Shown: piece after piece, positions 1-8,990 of the stretch | Position numbering within the stretch: the stretch's first letter is position 1 | Layout of the letters: every line of letters starts with the position of its first letter | Source: Gammaproteobacteria bacterium | GTDB taxonomy: Bacteria > Pseudomonadota > Gammaproteobacteria > Steroidobacterales > Steroidobacteraceae | Length of the DNA stretch: 64,000 nucleotides | Assembly: GCA_025359205.1 (NCBI GenBank) | Contig: JANYHD010000022.1 | Coordinates: 1 to 64,000, forward strand | Direction of reading: 5' to 3' | The notes under the pieces: model-generated | Seen by the model: only the letters and a program-made list of their open reading frames with translations | Told to the model about the DNA's origin: nothing | Databases searched by the model: none | Translations under genes and position numbers: made by a program

Positions 1-794
1 CGAGCGGTACCTCCGGCATCAAGGCCGCGATCAACGGACGATTGAATCTCAGCGTGCTCGATGGCTGGTGGGCCGAGGCCTGGGACGGCACCAATGGCTG
101 GGGTATCCCCGCCACGCAGGTACAGGATGCTGACCGGCGCGACGCGCTCGATGCCGACCTGATGCTCGACACGCTCGAAGAGGAAGTCGTGCCGTTGTAC
201 TACGCGCGCGGCACGCAGGGTTACTCGCCCGAATGGGTGCGCCGCTGCCGCCGCGCCATGATGACGGTAATCCCGCAGTTCAACATGCGGCGCATGATCA
301 TCGACTACGACCGTGGCCTGTACCAGGCTGCGGCGCGCCAGCACGAGCGCATATCTGCCAGCAATGATGCCGGCGCCCGCATACTCGCGGCCTGGAAGCT
401 CAAGGTGCGCAAGGCCTGGGGCGGCGTGGGCCTGCGACTGCTGTCGCCGCCAGCCGCGGAACTGCAGAGCGGCGCGCGGCTGCGCCAGCGCATCGCCGTC
501 CATCTCAACGGCTTGTCGCCAGCCGATGTCGCCGTGGAATTCATGGCCCGCCGCACGCTGCCGCGCACGCGCATGCAGTGGCCAGCGCTGTCGTCCTATA
601 CCCGCGATTTCCAGGACGACGCCTGGCGCGCCCGGCTCAAGCCCAGCGGCGAAACCGACAGTGACGGTTCGCAGGTGTTCGAACTAGACGCGGCCCCGCC
701 GACTTCCGGGCAGTTCGAGCTGGAGTTTCGGGTGCGGCCGGACCACGAGTTGCAGGGGCACCCACTCGAGATGGGATTAATCAAGAGATTGTAG
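1..794 (+). CDS. glgP: Alpha-glucan (glycogen/maltodextrin) phosphorylase, C-terminal part
   Basis: This enzyme releases glucose 1-phosphate from alpha-1,4-glucan with pyridoxal phosphate (family GT35). The frame is open from the first bases of the window, so the N-terminal half and the start lie upstream. The visible part opens with SGTSGIKAAING, which matches the cofactor site of the family (K is the PLP lysine), followed by LNLSVLDGWW and NGWGIP. The last 200 or so residues are helical and end in a strand-rich tail typical of the short bacterial alpha-glucan phosphorylases. It fits the glycogen genes that follow, but a repeat region of about 520 bp and the opposing glgB separate it from them. 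The gene is partial because the window cuts it, not because it is broken. Confidence 0.93.
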   Translation, partial: SGTSGIKAAINGRLNLSVLDGWWAEAWDGTNGWGIPATQVQDADRRDALDADLMLDTLEEEVVPLYYARGTQGYSPEWVRRCRRAMMTVIPQFNMRRMIIDYDRGLYQAAARQHERISASNDAGARILAAWKLKVRKAWGGVGLRLLSPPAAELQSGARLRQRIAVHLNGLSPADVAVEFMARRTLPRTRMQWPALSSYTRDFQDDAWRARLKPSGETDSDGSQVFELDAAPPTSGQFELEFRVRPDHELQGHPLEMGLIKRL

Positions 795-800
795 AGGCGC

Positions 801-983
801 GCGTGGGATTGCGCGTACGGCTGGGCAAAATGTGGTCGGGCGCGCTGCGCGTGCCTTCGCCCCCAGCTGCCGCAAGGGCCCATTGTGTAGCCGCGAGAAT
901 CCAAAGTAGCACTGCATTGCGGCGACGCTGCGGGCTCGGCGCCCTCCGACACATTTTGCCCAGCCGTACGCGCAATCCCACGC
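801..983. repeat. Repeat unit A with perfect 34-bp inverted termini
   Basis: Positions 801-834 are the exact reverse complement of 950-983, leaving a 115 bp centre. The arms begin GCGTGGGATTGCGCG and end AAAATGTG. The core 830-953 reappears in inverted orientation at about 1125-1251. The perfect arms suggest a recent or actively maintained small mobile or structural element, similar in form to a MITE. No transposase and no clear target-site duplication are visible. Confidence 0.8.
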
Positions 984-1097
984 ACAACTGCATTCGCTGG
1001 ATGCGTCCAGCTCGCCAGCATGACTGGCACACTTGGCGGCGGTGATTGGTCGGCGTCGGAATGATTGCGTGTGGGTGCGCGCTCCCGACTTCGATGT

Positions 1098-1278
1098 GGT
1101 CGTGGGCGAGTGCATGGGTGGCAGATGTGTCGGAGGCCGCCGAGCGAGCGGCGCCGGGCCCGATGCGGTGTTCCGTTTCAGTCTTGCGCTTACACAGCAC
1201 GCCATCGGGCCAGCCGCGAAGCGACGGCACGCGCAGCGCGGCCGACCACATCAACCGCTGGTGCATTCACCCACGACC
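1098..1278. repeat. Repeat unit B, diverged inverted copy of unit A
   Basis: Arms 1098-1114 and 1262-1278 are inverted repeats matching at 15 of 17 positions. Inside them, 1226-1251 is the reverse complement of 830-855 with one mismatch in 26, and 1126-1145 is the reverse complement of 934-953 with one mismatch in 20. The middle is also recognisably similar but diverged. Unit B is therefore an older, inverted copy of unit A's core with different outer arms. Confidence 0.7.
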
Positions 1279-1317
1279 GCTACGTCGGCAGGCTCTCGCA
1301 GTCCCGCGAGCGCGTAA

Positions 1318-3486
1318 CTATCCTGGCGCGAAAATAACTCCTGCCAGCGGTGGCAGCGTCACGACTATTGAATGCGGCTGCCCCTGGTACGGTTCATTGC
1401 TGGCCTGCGCACCGGCGCCATTGCCGAGATTGCTGCCGCCGTAGTAACTGGAATCGGAATTGAACACTTCGCGGTAGTGGCCGTTGTGCGGCACGCCGAG
1501 GCGGTAGCCGCTGCGCGGCACCGGTGTGAAATTCAGTGCGACCACCAGGTGCTGGTCCTCACACCAGCGGGCGAAGCTGAGCGTCGAGTTGGTGGCGTCG
1601 TTGCAATCGAGCCAGCTGAAGCCGCGTGGCTCGAACTCGTAGCGGTGCAGCGCGGGCCACTGCGCATAAAGCCGGTTGAGATCGGCGATGGCGCGCTGCA
1701 CGCCGGCATGTTCGGTGTGATCGGCCAGCCACCAGGGGAGCGCGGCGCGGAAATTCCACTCCCAGGGGTGCGCGAACTCGCCGCCCATGAACAGGAGCTT
1801 CTTGCCGGGAAAGGCCCACATGTAGGTGTAGAGCGCGCGCAGGTTGGCGAGCTGCTGCCAGCGATCGCCGGGCATGCGCCCGAGCAGCGAGCGCTTGAGG
1901 TGCACGACTTCGTCGTGCGAGAAGGGCAGCACGAAGTTCTCGCTATAGGCGTACATCATGCCGAAGCTGAGCTTCTGGTGATGATGGCGGCGGTAGAGCG
2001 AGTTCTCCTTGAAGTAGTCAAGCGTGTCGTGCATCCAGCCCATGTTCCACTTCATGCTGAAACCGAGTCCGCCGGCGTCGGTGGGCCGCGAGACCTGCGG
2101 CCAGTCGGTGGATTCCTCGGCGATGGTCACAGTGCCGGGGTTGCGTGAGTGCGTGGTCGCGTTGAGCGAGCGCAGGAAATCGATCGCCTCCAGGTTCTCG
2201 CGGCCGCCATGGCGGTTAGGCACGAAATCGCCGCGGCGGCCGAAATCCAGGTAGATCATCGAGGCGACAGCGTCAACGCGCAGGCCGTCGAAATGGAATT
2301 CCTCGAGCCAGTAACAGGCGCTCGACAGCAGGAACGAGCGCACCTCGTGGCGTTCGTAGTTGAAGATCAGCGTGCCCCAGTCGGCATGTTCGCCCTTGCG
2401 CGGATCCGGGTACTCGTACAGCGCCGTACCGTCGAAGCGCGCCAGGCCGTGCGCGTCGCGTGGAAAGTGGCCGGGCACCCAGTCGAGCAGCACGCCGATG
2501 CCGGCCTGGTGGCATTGGTCGATGAAATAGCGCAGGTCGTCGGGCGAGCCGTGGCGGCTGGTGGGTGCGAAATAGCCCGTGGTCTGGTAGCCCCAGGAAT
2601 CGTCGAGCGGATGCTCGGTGATCGGCAGCAGCTCGATGTGCGTGAAGCCCTGCGCGCGTACGTAGGGAATGAGTTCGGCCGCGAGCTCGCGATAGCTGTA
2701 GAAACGGCCATCGCCGTGCTGGCGCCAGGAGCCGGCGTGTACTTCGTAGATGCTCATCGGCGCGTGCAGCCAGTCGCGCTCCCGCCGCGCGTGCATCCAG
2801 TCGCCGTCGCTCCAGCCGTAGTGGCTGTCGCAGACGATCGAGGCCGTGCCGGGCCGCAGTTCCGTGGCGCGCCCATAAGGGTCGCTCTTCAACACGAGCG
2901 CACCGGTGACGCGGTGGCGGATCTCGAACTTGTAGAGCTCGCCGGTACCCAGGCCCGGAACGAACAGTTCCCATACACCACTGGCGCCGAGGCTCCGCAG
3001 TGGCAGTCGGCGGCCGTCCCAGTCGCAGAACGGGCCTACTACGCTAACCCTTTCAGCATTCGGTGCCCAAACAGCAAAACGGACTCCCTCCACCTCGTCC
3101 ACCCGCATGCGCTGCGCGCCCAGGAATTGCCAGGCGCGGGGCTCATGGCCGCCACTGAAGGCGGTCAGATCGCGGGCACCAAAGGTGGGCAGGAAGCTGT
3201 AGGGATCGACGCGTTCACGCGGCGCGTCATGGCTGTCGCGCCAGCAGATCCGATAGTGGTGCGGCAGCGTGCCGGGCGGGCCTTGCCATTGGAAGAAATC
3301 GCTGCCCGGGATCCGGGTCAGCTCCAGCCGGTCATCGATGCTTGCAGACCGGGCGGCGGGCAGGTAGGCCAGTAGGGTCGCGAGGCCACCCCGCTCGCGC
3401 AGGCCCAGTACCCCGTGCGGATCATGATGGGTTCCGGCGGCGATGCGTCCCCGGTCCACCGCCAGATCGTCGATCCAGTTGGCCAT
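1318..3486 (-). CDS. glgB: 1,4-alpha-glucan branching enzyme
   Basis: This enzyme makes the alpha-1,6 branches of glycogen in the cytoplasm. At 722 residues it has the usual bacterial length: an N-terminal GlgB-specific region, a CBM48 module (from about residue 120, [19 protein letters not shown]), a GH13 barrel starting near IYEVHAGSW, and a C-terminal all-beta domain. GH13 signature motifs are intact: DGLRVDAV (nucleophile Asp), IAEEST (acid/base Glu) and FSHDEV (transition-state Asp). The ATG at 3486 starts MANWIDDL and lies only 47 bp from the divergent glgC start. No strong ribosome site is visible upstream, and the putative -10 is so close that the message may be nearly leaderless. Confidence 0.96.
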   Translation of the reverse strand: MANWIDDLAVDRGRIAAGTHHDPHGVLGLRERGGLATLLAYLPAARSASIDDRLELTRIPGSDFFQWQGPPGTLPHHYRICWRDSHDAPRERVDPYSFLPTFGARDLTAFSGGHEPRAWQFLGAQRMRVDEVEGVRFAVWAPNAERVSVVGPFCDWDGRRLPLRSLGASGVWELFVPGLGTGELYKFEIRHRVTGALVLKSDPYGRATELRPGTASIVCDSHYGWSDGDWMHARRERDWLHAPMSIYEVHAGSWRQHGDGRFYSYRELAAELIPYVRAQGFTHIELLPITEHPLDDSWGYQTTGYFAPTSRHGSPDDLRYFIDQCHQAGIGVLLDWVPGHFPRDAHGLARFDGTALYEYPDPRKGEHADWGTLIFNYERHEVRSFLLSSACYWLEEFHFDGLRVDAVASMIYLDFGRRGDFVPNRHGGRENLEAIDFLRSLNATTHSRNPGTVTIAEESTDWPQVSRPTDAGGLGFSMKWNMGWMHDTLDYFKENSLYRRHHHQKLSFGMMYAYSENFVLPFSHDEVVHLKRSLLGRMPGDRWQQLANLRALYTYMWAFPGKKLLFMGGEFAHPWEWNFRAALPWWLADHTEHAGVQRAIADLNRLYAQWPALHRYEFEPRGFSWLDCNDATNSTLSFARWCEDQHLVVALNFTPVPRSGYRLGVPHNGHYREVFNSDSSYYGGSNLGNGAGAQASNEPYQGQPHSIVVTLPPLAGVIFAPG

Positions 3487-3533
3487 TGCCGGCGTACTAT
3501 ACTCGACGAAGGCCCCATCTGAGATCGATTGCG
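3487..3533. promoter_or_regulatory. glgB-glgC divergent promoter region with operator-like site
   Basis: The 47 bp between the two start codons holds overlapping -10-like hexamers: TATACT (3498-3503) toward glgC and TATAGT on the minus strand (3496-3501) toward glgB. Positions 3520-3533 (TGAGATCGATTGCG) match the TGCAATCGATTGCA operator at 11 of 14 positions and end exactly at the glgC ATG. The promoter calls are by eye, and the operator match is suggestive only. Confidence 0.4.
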
Positions 3534-4811
3534 ATGGCTAAACCAAACCCAAGAACATCATCCGGGCGCTATGTCAGCCGACTCACCAGCGGCACGCTGG
3601 CGGTCATCATGGCGGGTGGTCGTGGCGAGCGTTTGCACGACCTGACGATCAACCGCTGCAAGCCGGCGACGCCCTTCGGCGGCAAGTTCCGCATCATCGA
3701 TTTCCCGCTCTCGAACTGCGTGAACTCGGGCATTCGCCAGATCTTCATCATGACGCAGTACAAGGGGCAGTCGCTGATCCAGCACGTGCAGCGCGGCTGG
3801 AGCTACCTGCGTGGCGAGTTCGGCGAGTTCGTCGACGTGGTGCCGGCGCAGCAGCAGATCGGCGCGCACTGGTATCGCGGCACTGCCGACTGCGTGTACC
3901 AGAACCTCGACCTGATCCGCACGCTCCGGCCCAAGCACGTGCTGGTGTTGGCGGGCGATCACATCTACAAGATGGATTACGGTCCGATGGTGGCCTATCA
4001 CGTCGAGAAGGGCGCCGACATCACGGTGGGCGTGGTCGAGGTGTCGCGCGACAAGGCGCGCGAATTCGGCGTGCTGTCGGTCACCGAGTGGAACCGCGTG
4101 ACGAAATTCGCCGAGAAGCCGCAGGAGCCCGAACCGATCCCGGGCCGCCCCGATGTGGCACTGGCCTCAATGGGCATCTACGTGTTCAACGGCCGGCTGC
4201 TCGACAAGCTGCTGGTCGAGGACGCAAAGAGCGAGGGCTCGAAGCACGATTTCGGCCGCAACATCATTCCGCCGGCGATCGACACGCTGCAGGTGTTCGC
4301 CTATCCGTTCACGGACGTGAAGACGCGCGCGCAGAATTACTGGCGCGACGTCGGTACCGTCGATGCCTACTACGAGGCCAACATCGAGCTGGTGCACGTG
4401 GCACCCGAGCTCAATCTCTATGACGAGGAGTGGCCGATCTGGACTTACCAGGCGCACGTGCCCTCGGCCAAGTTCATCCTCGACGAAGACGGCCGCCGCG
4501 GCATGGCGATCAACTCGATCGTTTCGGGCGCCTGCATCATTTCCGGCGCGGTGATCAACCAGTCGCTGCTGTTCTCGAACGTGCGCGTGGACGAGCGTTC
4601 CAGCGTCTACCGCTCCGTCATCCTGCCCAACGTCAAGATCGGCACCGGCTGCACGATCCGGCAGGCGATCCTCGACGAGGGCTGTGAAGTGCCTGACGGC
4701 ATGCAGATCGGCGTGGACCGCGGCGCCGATGCCGCGCGCTTCCACGTGACCGAAGGCGGTGTCGTGCTCGTGACTGCGGAGATGCTGCAGAGAAGTATCG
4801 CGACCGCATGA
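3534..4811 (+). CDS. glgC: Glucose-1-phosphate adenylyltransferase (ADP-glucose pyrophosphorylase)
   Basis: GlgC makes ADP-glucose from ATP and glucose 1-phosphate and commits carbon to glycogen. The 425 residues match the family length. The N-terminal nucleotidyltransferase has [30 protein letters not shown] and [11 protein letters not shown]. The C-terminal third is the left-handed beta-helix ([22 protein letters not shown]). The ATG at 3534 is chosen because the conserved part begins about 25 residues later; an upstream extension would run into the glgB promoter. The stop overlaps the next start (ATGA at 4808), so it heads an operon with the GH57 enzyme, malQ and a LacI gene. Sucrose phosphorylase nearby would supply its substrate directly. 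Confidence 0.96.
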   Translation: MAKPNPRTSSGRYVSRLTSGTLAVIMAGGRGERLHDLTINRCKPATPFGGKFRIIDFPLSNCVNSGIRQIFIMTQYKGQSLIQHVQRGWSYLRGEFGEFVDVVPAQQQIGAHWYRGTADCVYQNLDLIRTLRPKHVLVLAGDHIYKMDYGPMVAYHVEKGADITVGVVEVSRDKAREFGVLSVTEWNRVTKFAEKPQEPEPIPGRPDVALASMGIYVFNGRLLDKLLVEDAKSEGSKHDFGRNIIPPAIDTLQVFAYPFTDVKTRAQNYWRDVGTVDAYYEANIELVHVAPELNLYDEEWPIWTYQAHVPSAKFILDEDGRRGMAINSIVSGACIISGAVINQSLLFSNVRVDERSSVYRSVILPNVKIGTGCTIRQAILDEGCEVPDGMQIGVDRGADAARFHVTEGGVVLVTAEMLQRSIATA

Positions 4812-6535
4812 GCGGTGGCACGCGCTTCCCCGTGGTGCTGCTGTGGCACATGCACCAGCCGCAGTATCGCGATCCGGCCAACGGCGAGTACATCCTGCCG
4901 TGGACCTACCTGCACGCGATCAAGGACTACACCGACATGGCCGCGCACCTGGAGGCTAACCCGCAGGCGCGCGCGGTGGTGAATTTCGCGCCGATCCTGA
5001 TCGAGCAGCTCGAGGAACTGGCCACGCGCGTGAGCGCCCACCTCACGAGCGGCGAGCCGCTGCCCGACCCCGTGCTCGCGGTCCTGTCGGAAGCGCCGCT
5101 GCCGGTGGAGCCGGGCGCGCGCCTGGCGCTGCTGCAGGCCTGCCTGCGCGCGCAGCGTGCGCACCTGATCAACCGCTATCCGGTGTATGTGGAACTGGCG
5201 GCACTGGCCGAATCCTGCGGCACGAACGACAGCGTGGGCTACGCATCCGATCAGTACCTGCGCGACCTCGGTGTCTGGTACCACATCGCCTGGCTCGGCG
5301 AGACCGTGAAGCGCAGCGACGCGCGTGTCGCCATCCTCATTGATCGCGGGCGCGAGTTCAGCGCCACGCACCGTCGGCTGTTGCTGGAGCTGATCGGCGA
5401 CCTGCTTGCGGGCCTCCTCGGGCGCTATCGCGCGCTGGCTGAGCGCGGCCAGGTCGAACTTGCGATGTCGCCCTATGCGCATCCGATCCTGCCGCTGCTC
5501 ATCGACTTCAATGCGGCGCGCGAATCGGTGCCTGCAGCGCCGCTGCCGCACGCCGCATGCTATCCGGGCGGCGAGGAACGGGCCGCGTGGCACATGCAGG
5601 AAGGGTTGCGCGTGTTCACGCGCACGTTTGGCCGCGCGCCCACGGGCTGCTGGCCTTCGGAGGGCGCGATCAGCCAGCGCGCGCTCGAGCTCGTCGAGCA
5701 GCACGGCATGCGCTGGGCGGCCAGCAGCGGCAGCGTGTTGCGCGGTTGCCTCGATGCCAAAGGCGGCGATGTGCAGTCCGGCGACGCGCACCACGGCGGC
5801 GGCGCAAACGGCGCGCCCGAGCTGCACGCCTGGCAGGTGCCGGGGCGTGAGTTGAGCTTGTGCTTCCGGCATGACGAGCTCTCCGATCTGATCGGCTTCA
5901 CGTACTCGAGCTGGCACGGCGACGATGCCGTCCGGCATTTCGTCGGCGAACTCGAGCGCCTGGCTGCGGGGCAGGCCGGCCAGCCTGGCGCGCTGGCGCT
6001 GATCGCGCTCGATGGCGAGAACGCCTGGGAGCACTTCCCCTTCAACGGGTACTATTTTCTCAAGGGACTGTACGCAGCGCTCGCCGCTCACCCGCAGTTC
6101 GAGTTGACCACGCTCAGCGACGTGCTGGCGCGACAGCCGGAGCGCAAGCCACTGCGCCAGGTCGTTGCGGGCAGCTGGGTGCATGGCACCCTGTCGACCT
6201 GGATCGGCGATCGCGACAAGAATGCCGGCTGGGATCTGCTGGTGCAGGCCAAGTTCGCCGCCGACGAAGTGCTGGCCAATGACGGTCTTCCGCCACACGA
6301 GCGTGACCGGATCGAGCGTCAGCTCGCGCTCTGCGAGAGCTCCGACTGGTTCTGGTGGTTCGGCGATTACAATCCCTACCTCGCGGTGCGCGATTTCGAC
6401 CGCCTGTTCCGTCACCAGCTCACGAGTCTCTACCGCCTGCTCGGCCGTGAACCACCGGATGCGCTGTTTCACGCCATCTCAGTCGGCCGCGGCGCGCCCG
6501 AAGGCGGTGGCGTGATGCGTCGCGCACAGGCATGA
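4808..6535 (+). CDS. GH57 family glycoside hydrolase (alpha-amylase/glucanotransferase type)
   Basis: This is a cytoplasmic enzyme of family GH57, acting on alpha-glucans. The 575 residues contain the N-terminal LLWHMHQPQYRDP motif (conserved region 1), GCWPSEGAISQRALELV (centre) and ALIALDGENAWEHFPFNGYYF (conserved region with DGE). There is no signal peptide. It overlaps glgC by four bases at the start and malQ by four at the end, so all three are likely translated together. Whether it is a hydrolase, branching enzyme or 4-alpha-glucanotransferase cannot be told from sequence alone. Glycogen turnover together with GlgP and MalQ is the natural reading. Confidence 0.88.
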   Translation: MSGGTRFPVVLLWHMHQPQYRDPANGEYILPWTYLHAIKDYTDMAAHLEANPQARAVVNFAPILIEQLEELATRVSAHLTSGEPLPDPVLAVLSEAPLPVEPGARLALLQACLRAQRAHLINRYPVYVELAALAESCGTNDSVGYASDQYLRDLGVWYHIAWLGETVKRSDARVAILIDRGREFSATHRRLLLELIGDLLAGLLGRYRALAERGQVELAMSPYAHPILPLLIDFNAARESVPAAPLPHAACYPGGEERAAWHMQEGLRVFTRTFGRAPTGCWPSEGAISQRALELVEQHGMRWAASSGSVLRGCLDAKGGDVQSGDAHHGGGANGAPELHAWQVPGRELSLCFRHDELSDLIGFTYSSWHGDDAVRHFVGELERLAAGQAGQPGALALIALDGENAWEHFPFNGYYFLKGLYAALAAHPQFELTTLSDVLARQPERKPLRQVVAGSWVHGTLSTWIGDRDKNAGWDLLVQAKFAADEVLANDGLPPHERDRIERQLALCESSDWFWWFGDYNPYLAVRDFDRLFRHQLTSLYRLLGREPPDALFHAISVGRGAPEGGGVMRRAQA

Positions 6536-7938
6536 GCGCCTCGCCCGTCCTCGACCGGCGCCGCAGCGGCGCGCTCGTGCATCCGGCAGCGCTGCCGGGT
6601 GAACATGGCGCTTTCGGCCGCGCCGCGCGTTCCTTTGTCGATTGGCTGGCATCTGCGGGCTTCAGCGTCTGGCAAGTGCTGCCGCTCGGCCCGGTGGGCG
6701 CGGATAGTTCACCTTATTGGGTGCGCTCCGACCAGGCCGGCAACCCGCTGCTCATCGACCGCAGCGAGGCACCCAACGCGGAACAATCGCGAGTGGCGTT
6801 CGAGGATTTTTGCGGCGCGCAGCAATCATGGCTCGACGACTACGTGCTGTTCGCGGCCTTGAGCCGCGCGCATGACGCCGCCCCCTGGTGGACCTGGCCG
6901 CAGCCGTTGCGCGAGCGCCATCCCGATGCCCTGCGTGAGGCCGCCGCCCGGTTCGAACCACAACTGCACGCGCTGCGCGTCGAACAGTGGCAGTTTGACT
7001 CGCAGTGGAGTGCGCTGCGCGAGTACGCACACGAACGCGGCGTGCGTATGTACGGCGACCTGCCGATCTATCTGGCGCCCGACTCGGCGGCCACCTGGTC
7101 GCAGCGCGCGCAGTTCCAGCTGGGTGCGGACGGCTCCCCTAAGCTGCTGGCCGGAGTGCCGCCCGACTATTTCGCCGCTGACGGCCAGTTGTGGGGCAAT
7201 CCGCTCTACGACTGGGAACAGGCGCGTCGCGACGGGTTCGCGTTCTGGCGCACACGGGTCGCCAGAGCGCTGCAGCGCTTCGACCTGCTGCGGCTCGATC
7301 ACTTTCGTGGACTGGCCGGCTACTGGGCCGTGCCCGCGCAGGCCCGCACGGCCCGCGAAGGCCAATGGCTCCCCGCACCGGGCGAAACGCTGTTCACCGC
7401 GTTGACGGCGACGCTGGGCGCACTGCCGCTGGTGGCTGAAGACCTGGGCGTCATCACGCCCGATGTGGTGGCCCTGCGCCGCGCCTTCGACCTGCCCGGC
7501 ATGCGCGTGCTGCAGTTCGGCTTCGATGGCGCCGCCGATAATCCGCATCTCGCTTACAACTTTACGCAGCGCACCGTCGTCTATACCGGCACGCACGACA
7601 ACGACACCTCGCTCGGCTGGTATCGTTCGCTCGATCCAGCCACGGCGCTGCGCGTCGACAGCTACGTCGGCGCGACGCAACGCGCGACAAGCGGTGCGGT
7701 TGCCGGCTCGAGTGCCAGCGCGATGCCGGAAGCACTGGTGCGCCTGGCGCTGGCTTCGGTGGCCGTGCTGGCCGTGGTGCCGGTTCAGGACCTGCTGTCG
7801 CTCGGCACCGAGTCGCGCTACAACGTACCTGGTACGGTGGGCGAGAACTGGCGCTGGCGCATGGGCGAAGGCGCTCTGACGGCCGGGCTCGCCGCACACT
7901 ATCGAAAACTGAACGACGCCTTCGGACGAATTCCATGA
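6532..7938 (+). CDS. malQ: 4-alpha-glucanotransferase (amylomaltase, GH77)
   Basis: MalQ transfers glucan segments between maltodextrins and feeds chains to glycogen phosphorylase. The protein has 468 residues, the compact GH77 form without a long N-terminal extension. It starts SGALVHPAALPGEHGAFG and keeps the family motifs LRLDHFRGLAGYW (nucleophile Asp), PLVAEDLGVI (acid/base Glu) and TGTHDNDT (Asp). Its start overlaps the GH57 stop and its stop overlaps the lacI start, both by ATGA. It belongs to the glgC operon. Confidence 0.95.
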   Translation: MSASPVLDRRRSGALVHPAALPGEHGAFGRAARSFVDWLASAGFSVWQVLPLGPVGADSSPYWVRSDQAGNPLLIDRSEAPNAEQSRVAFEDFCGAQQSWLDDYVLFAALSRAHDAAPWWTWPQPLRERHPDALREAAARFEPQLHALRVEQWQFDSQWSALREYAHERGVRMYGDLPIYLAPDSAATWSQRAQFQLGADGSPKLLAGVPPDYFAADGQLWGNPLYDWEQARRDGFAFWRTRVARALQRFDLLRLDHFRGLAGYWAVPAQARTAREGQWLPAPGETLFTALTATLGALPLVAEDLGVITPDVVALRRAFDLPGMRVLQFGFDGAADNPHLAYNFTQRTVVYTGTHDNDTSLGWYRSLDPATALRVDSYVGATQRATSGAVAGSSASAMPEALVRLALASVAVLAVVPVQDLLSLGTESRYNVPGTVGENWRWRMGEGALTAGLAAHYRKLNDAFGRIP

Positions 7939-8990
7939 ACAAGAAACGCCGGGAAACTCCCGCCAGGATGTCAGATATCGCCCGGCTGGCCGGCGTGTCG
8001 GCTTCGACTGTGTCGCGCGCCCTGGCCGGGAGCCCCTTGGTGGCCGCTGCCAAGCGCGAAGAGATTCGCCGCCTGGCGCGCGAACGCGGCTATGTCATCA
8101 ACTCCACGGCGCGAAACCTGCGCCTGCAGCGCACGCAGGCGATCAGCGTCGCCATCCCACTGGGCCACGAGACCAGCCAGCCGCTGACCGATCCGTTCTT
8201 CACCGAGATGCTCGGTCATCTGGCCGATTGCATCACGCAGCGCGGCTACGGCATGTTCCTGCAGAAGATCGTGCCGCCGATGGATGATTGGTTGCTGCGC
8301 CTGATCGGCAGCCACAAAAGCGACGGCATCGTGGTCGTCGGCCAGAGCACCGAGCACGCCGCGCTCGAGGAGGCGGCGGCCAGCTACAAGCCGCTGGTGG
8401 TCTGGGGCGGACACCTGCCGCGCCAGTCGTACTGCACGGTCGGCACCGACAATGTGGCCGGCGCGCTGGCGGCGGTCGAGCACCTGATCGGCCTCGGGCG
8501 GCGGCGCATCATCTTCCTCGGCGATCCTTCGGTGCCCGAGATCGGTCTGCGCTACGAGGGCTACCGACTGGCGCACAAGCGCGCTGACCGCGTGGGGCTA
8601 CAACCGCACATCGTGCCGGCGCATCTCACAGCCGATACGGCCTACGAGGCCATGCGCGCCTTCATCGGCTCGGCGGGCAGCTTTGACGCCGTGTTCGGCG
8701 CCAGCGACGTCATCGCCCTGAGCGCAGTGCGTGCAATCACCGCGGCAGGCATGTCCGTGCCGCGCGACGTTGCGGTGGTCGGTTACGATGACATTGCGTT
8801 CGCCGCGCATGGCAACCCGCCGTTGACCACAGTGCGGCAGGACTTGCAGCGCGGTGCGCACATGCTGGTCGATCTGCTGTTCCGCCGCATGGGGGGTGAA
8901 GACACGCCGTCGGCCACGATGCCGGCGGAACTCATCGTGCGCGAGTCGAGCGGCGGGCGCAGCGATCTCCCGGGTGTGAACCGGCCCTAA
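7935..8990 (+). CDS. LacI-family transcriptional regulator 1
   Basis: This DNA-binding repressor or activator has a sugar-sensing domain. The 351 residues start with a helix-turn-helix (MSDIARLAGVSASTVSRALAGSP, about residues 12-34) and hinge helix. The periplasmic-binding-protein fold follows, with the usual late motif VPRDVAVVGYDDIAFA. It is the last gene of the glgC operon (ATGA overlap with malQ) and ends tail-to-tail with MFS transporter 1, overlapping it by four bases. I infer that it controls the TGCAATCGATTGCA sites at 10224 and 26728, and possibly the degenerate copy before glgC, which would make it autoregulated. The assignment to that motif rests on gene proximity only. Confidence 0.93.
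   Translation: MNKKRRETPARMSDIARLAGVSASTVSRALAGSPLVAAAKREEIRRLARERGYVINSTARNLRLQRTQAISVAIPLGHETSQPLTDPFFTEMLGHLADCITQRGYGMFLQKIVPPMDDWLLRLIGSHKSDGIVVVGQSTEHAALEEAAASYKPLVVWGGHLPRQSYCTVGTDNVAGALAAVEHLIGLGRRRIIFLGDPSVPEIGLRYEGYRLAHKRADRVGLQPHIVPAHLTADTAYEAMRAFIGSAGSFDAVFGASDVIALSAVRAITAAGMSVPRDVAVVGYDDIAFAAHGNPPLTTVRQDLQRGAHMLVDLLFRRMGGEDTPSATMPAELIVRESSGGRSDLPGVNRP

Larger units (their letters stand above)
795..1317. other. Gene-free stretch made of inverted repeats
   Basis: No convincing gene lies between the phosphorylase stop and the glgB stop. The stretch is filled by two hairpin-forming units, 801-983 and 1098-1278, which are partly inverted copies of each other. Short open frames here are by-products of the repeat. 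Both flanking genes end here (convergent 3' ends), so the stretch could also serve as a transcription barrier. Confidence 0.7.

Noticed and set aside
803-1266. Open frames of 80-160 codons in the repeat region after glgP
   Set aside because: They follow the inverted repeats in all frames, have no ribosome sites, and the two repeat units yield only partly similar peptides; the DNA repeat explains them.
4607-6472. A 621-codon open frame on the minus strand opposite the GH57 gene
   Set aside because: It lies wholly antisense to a gene with clear family motifs. Its product is Arg/Ala/His-rich without recognisable domains, the usual result of high GC in the third codon position.
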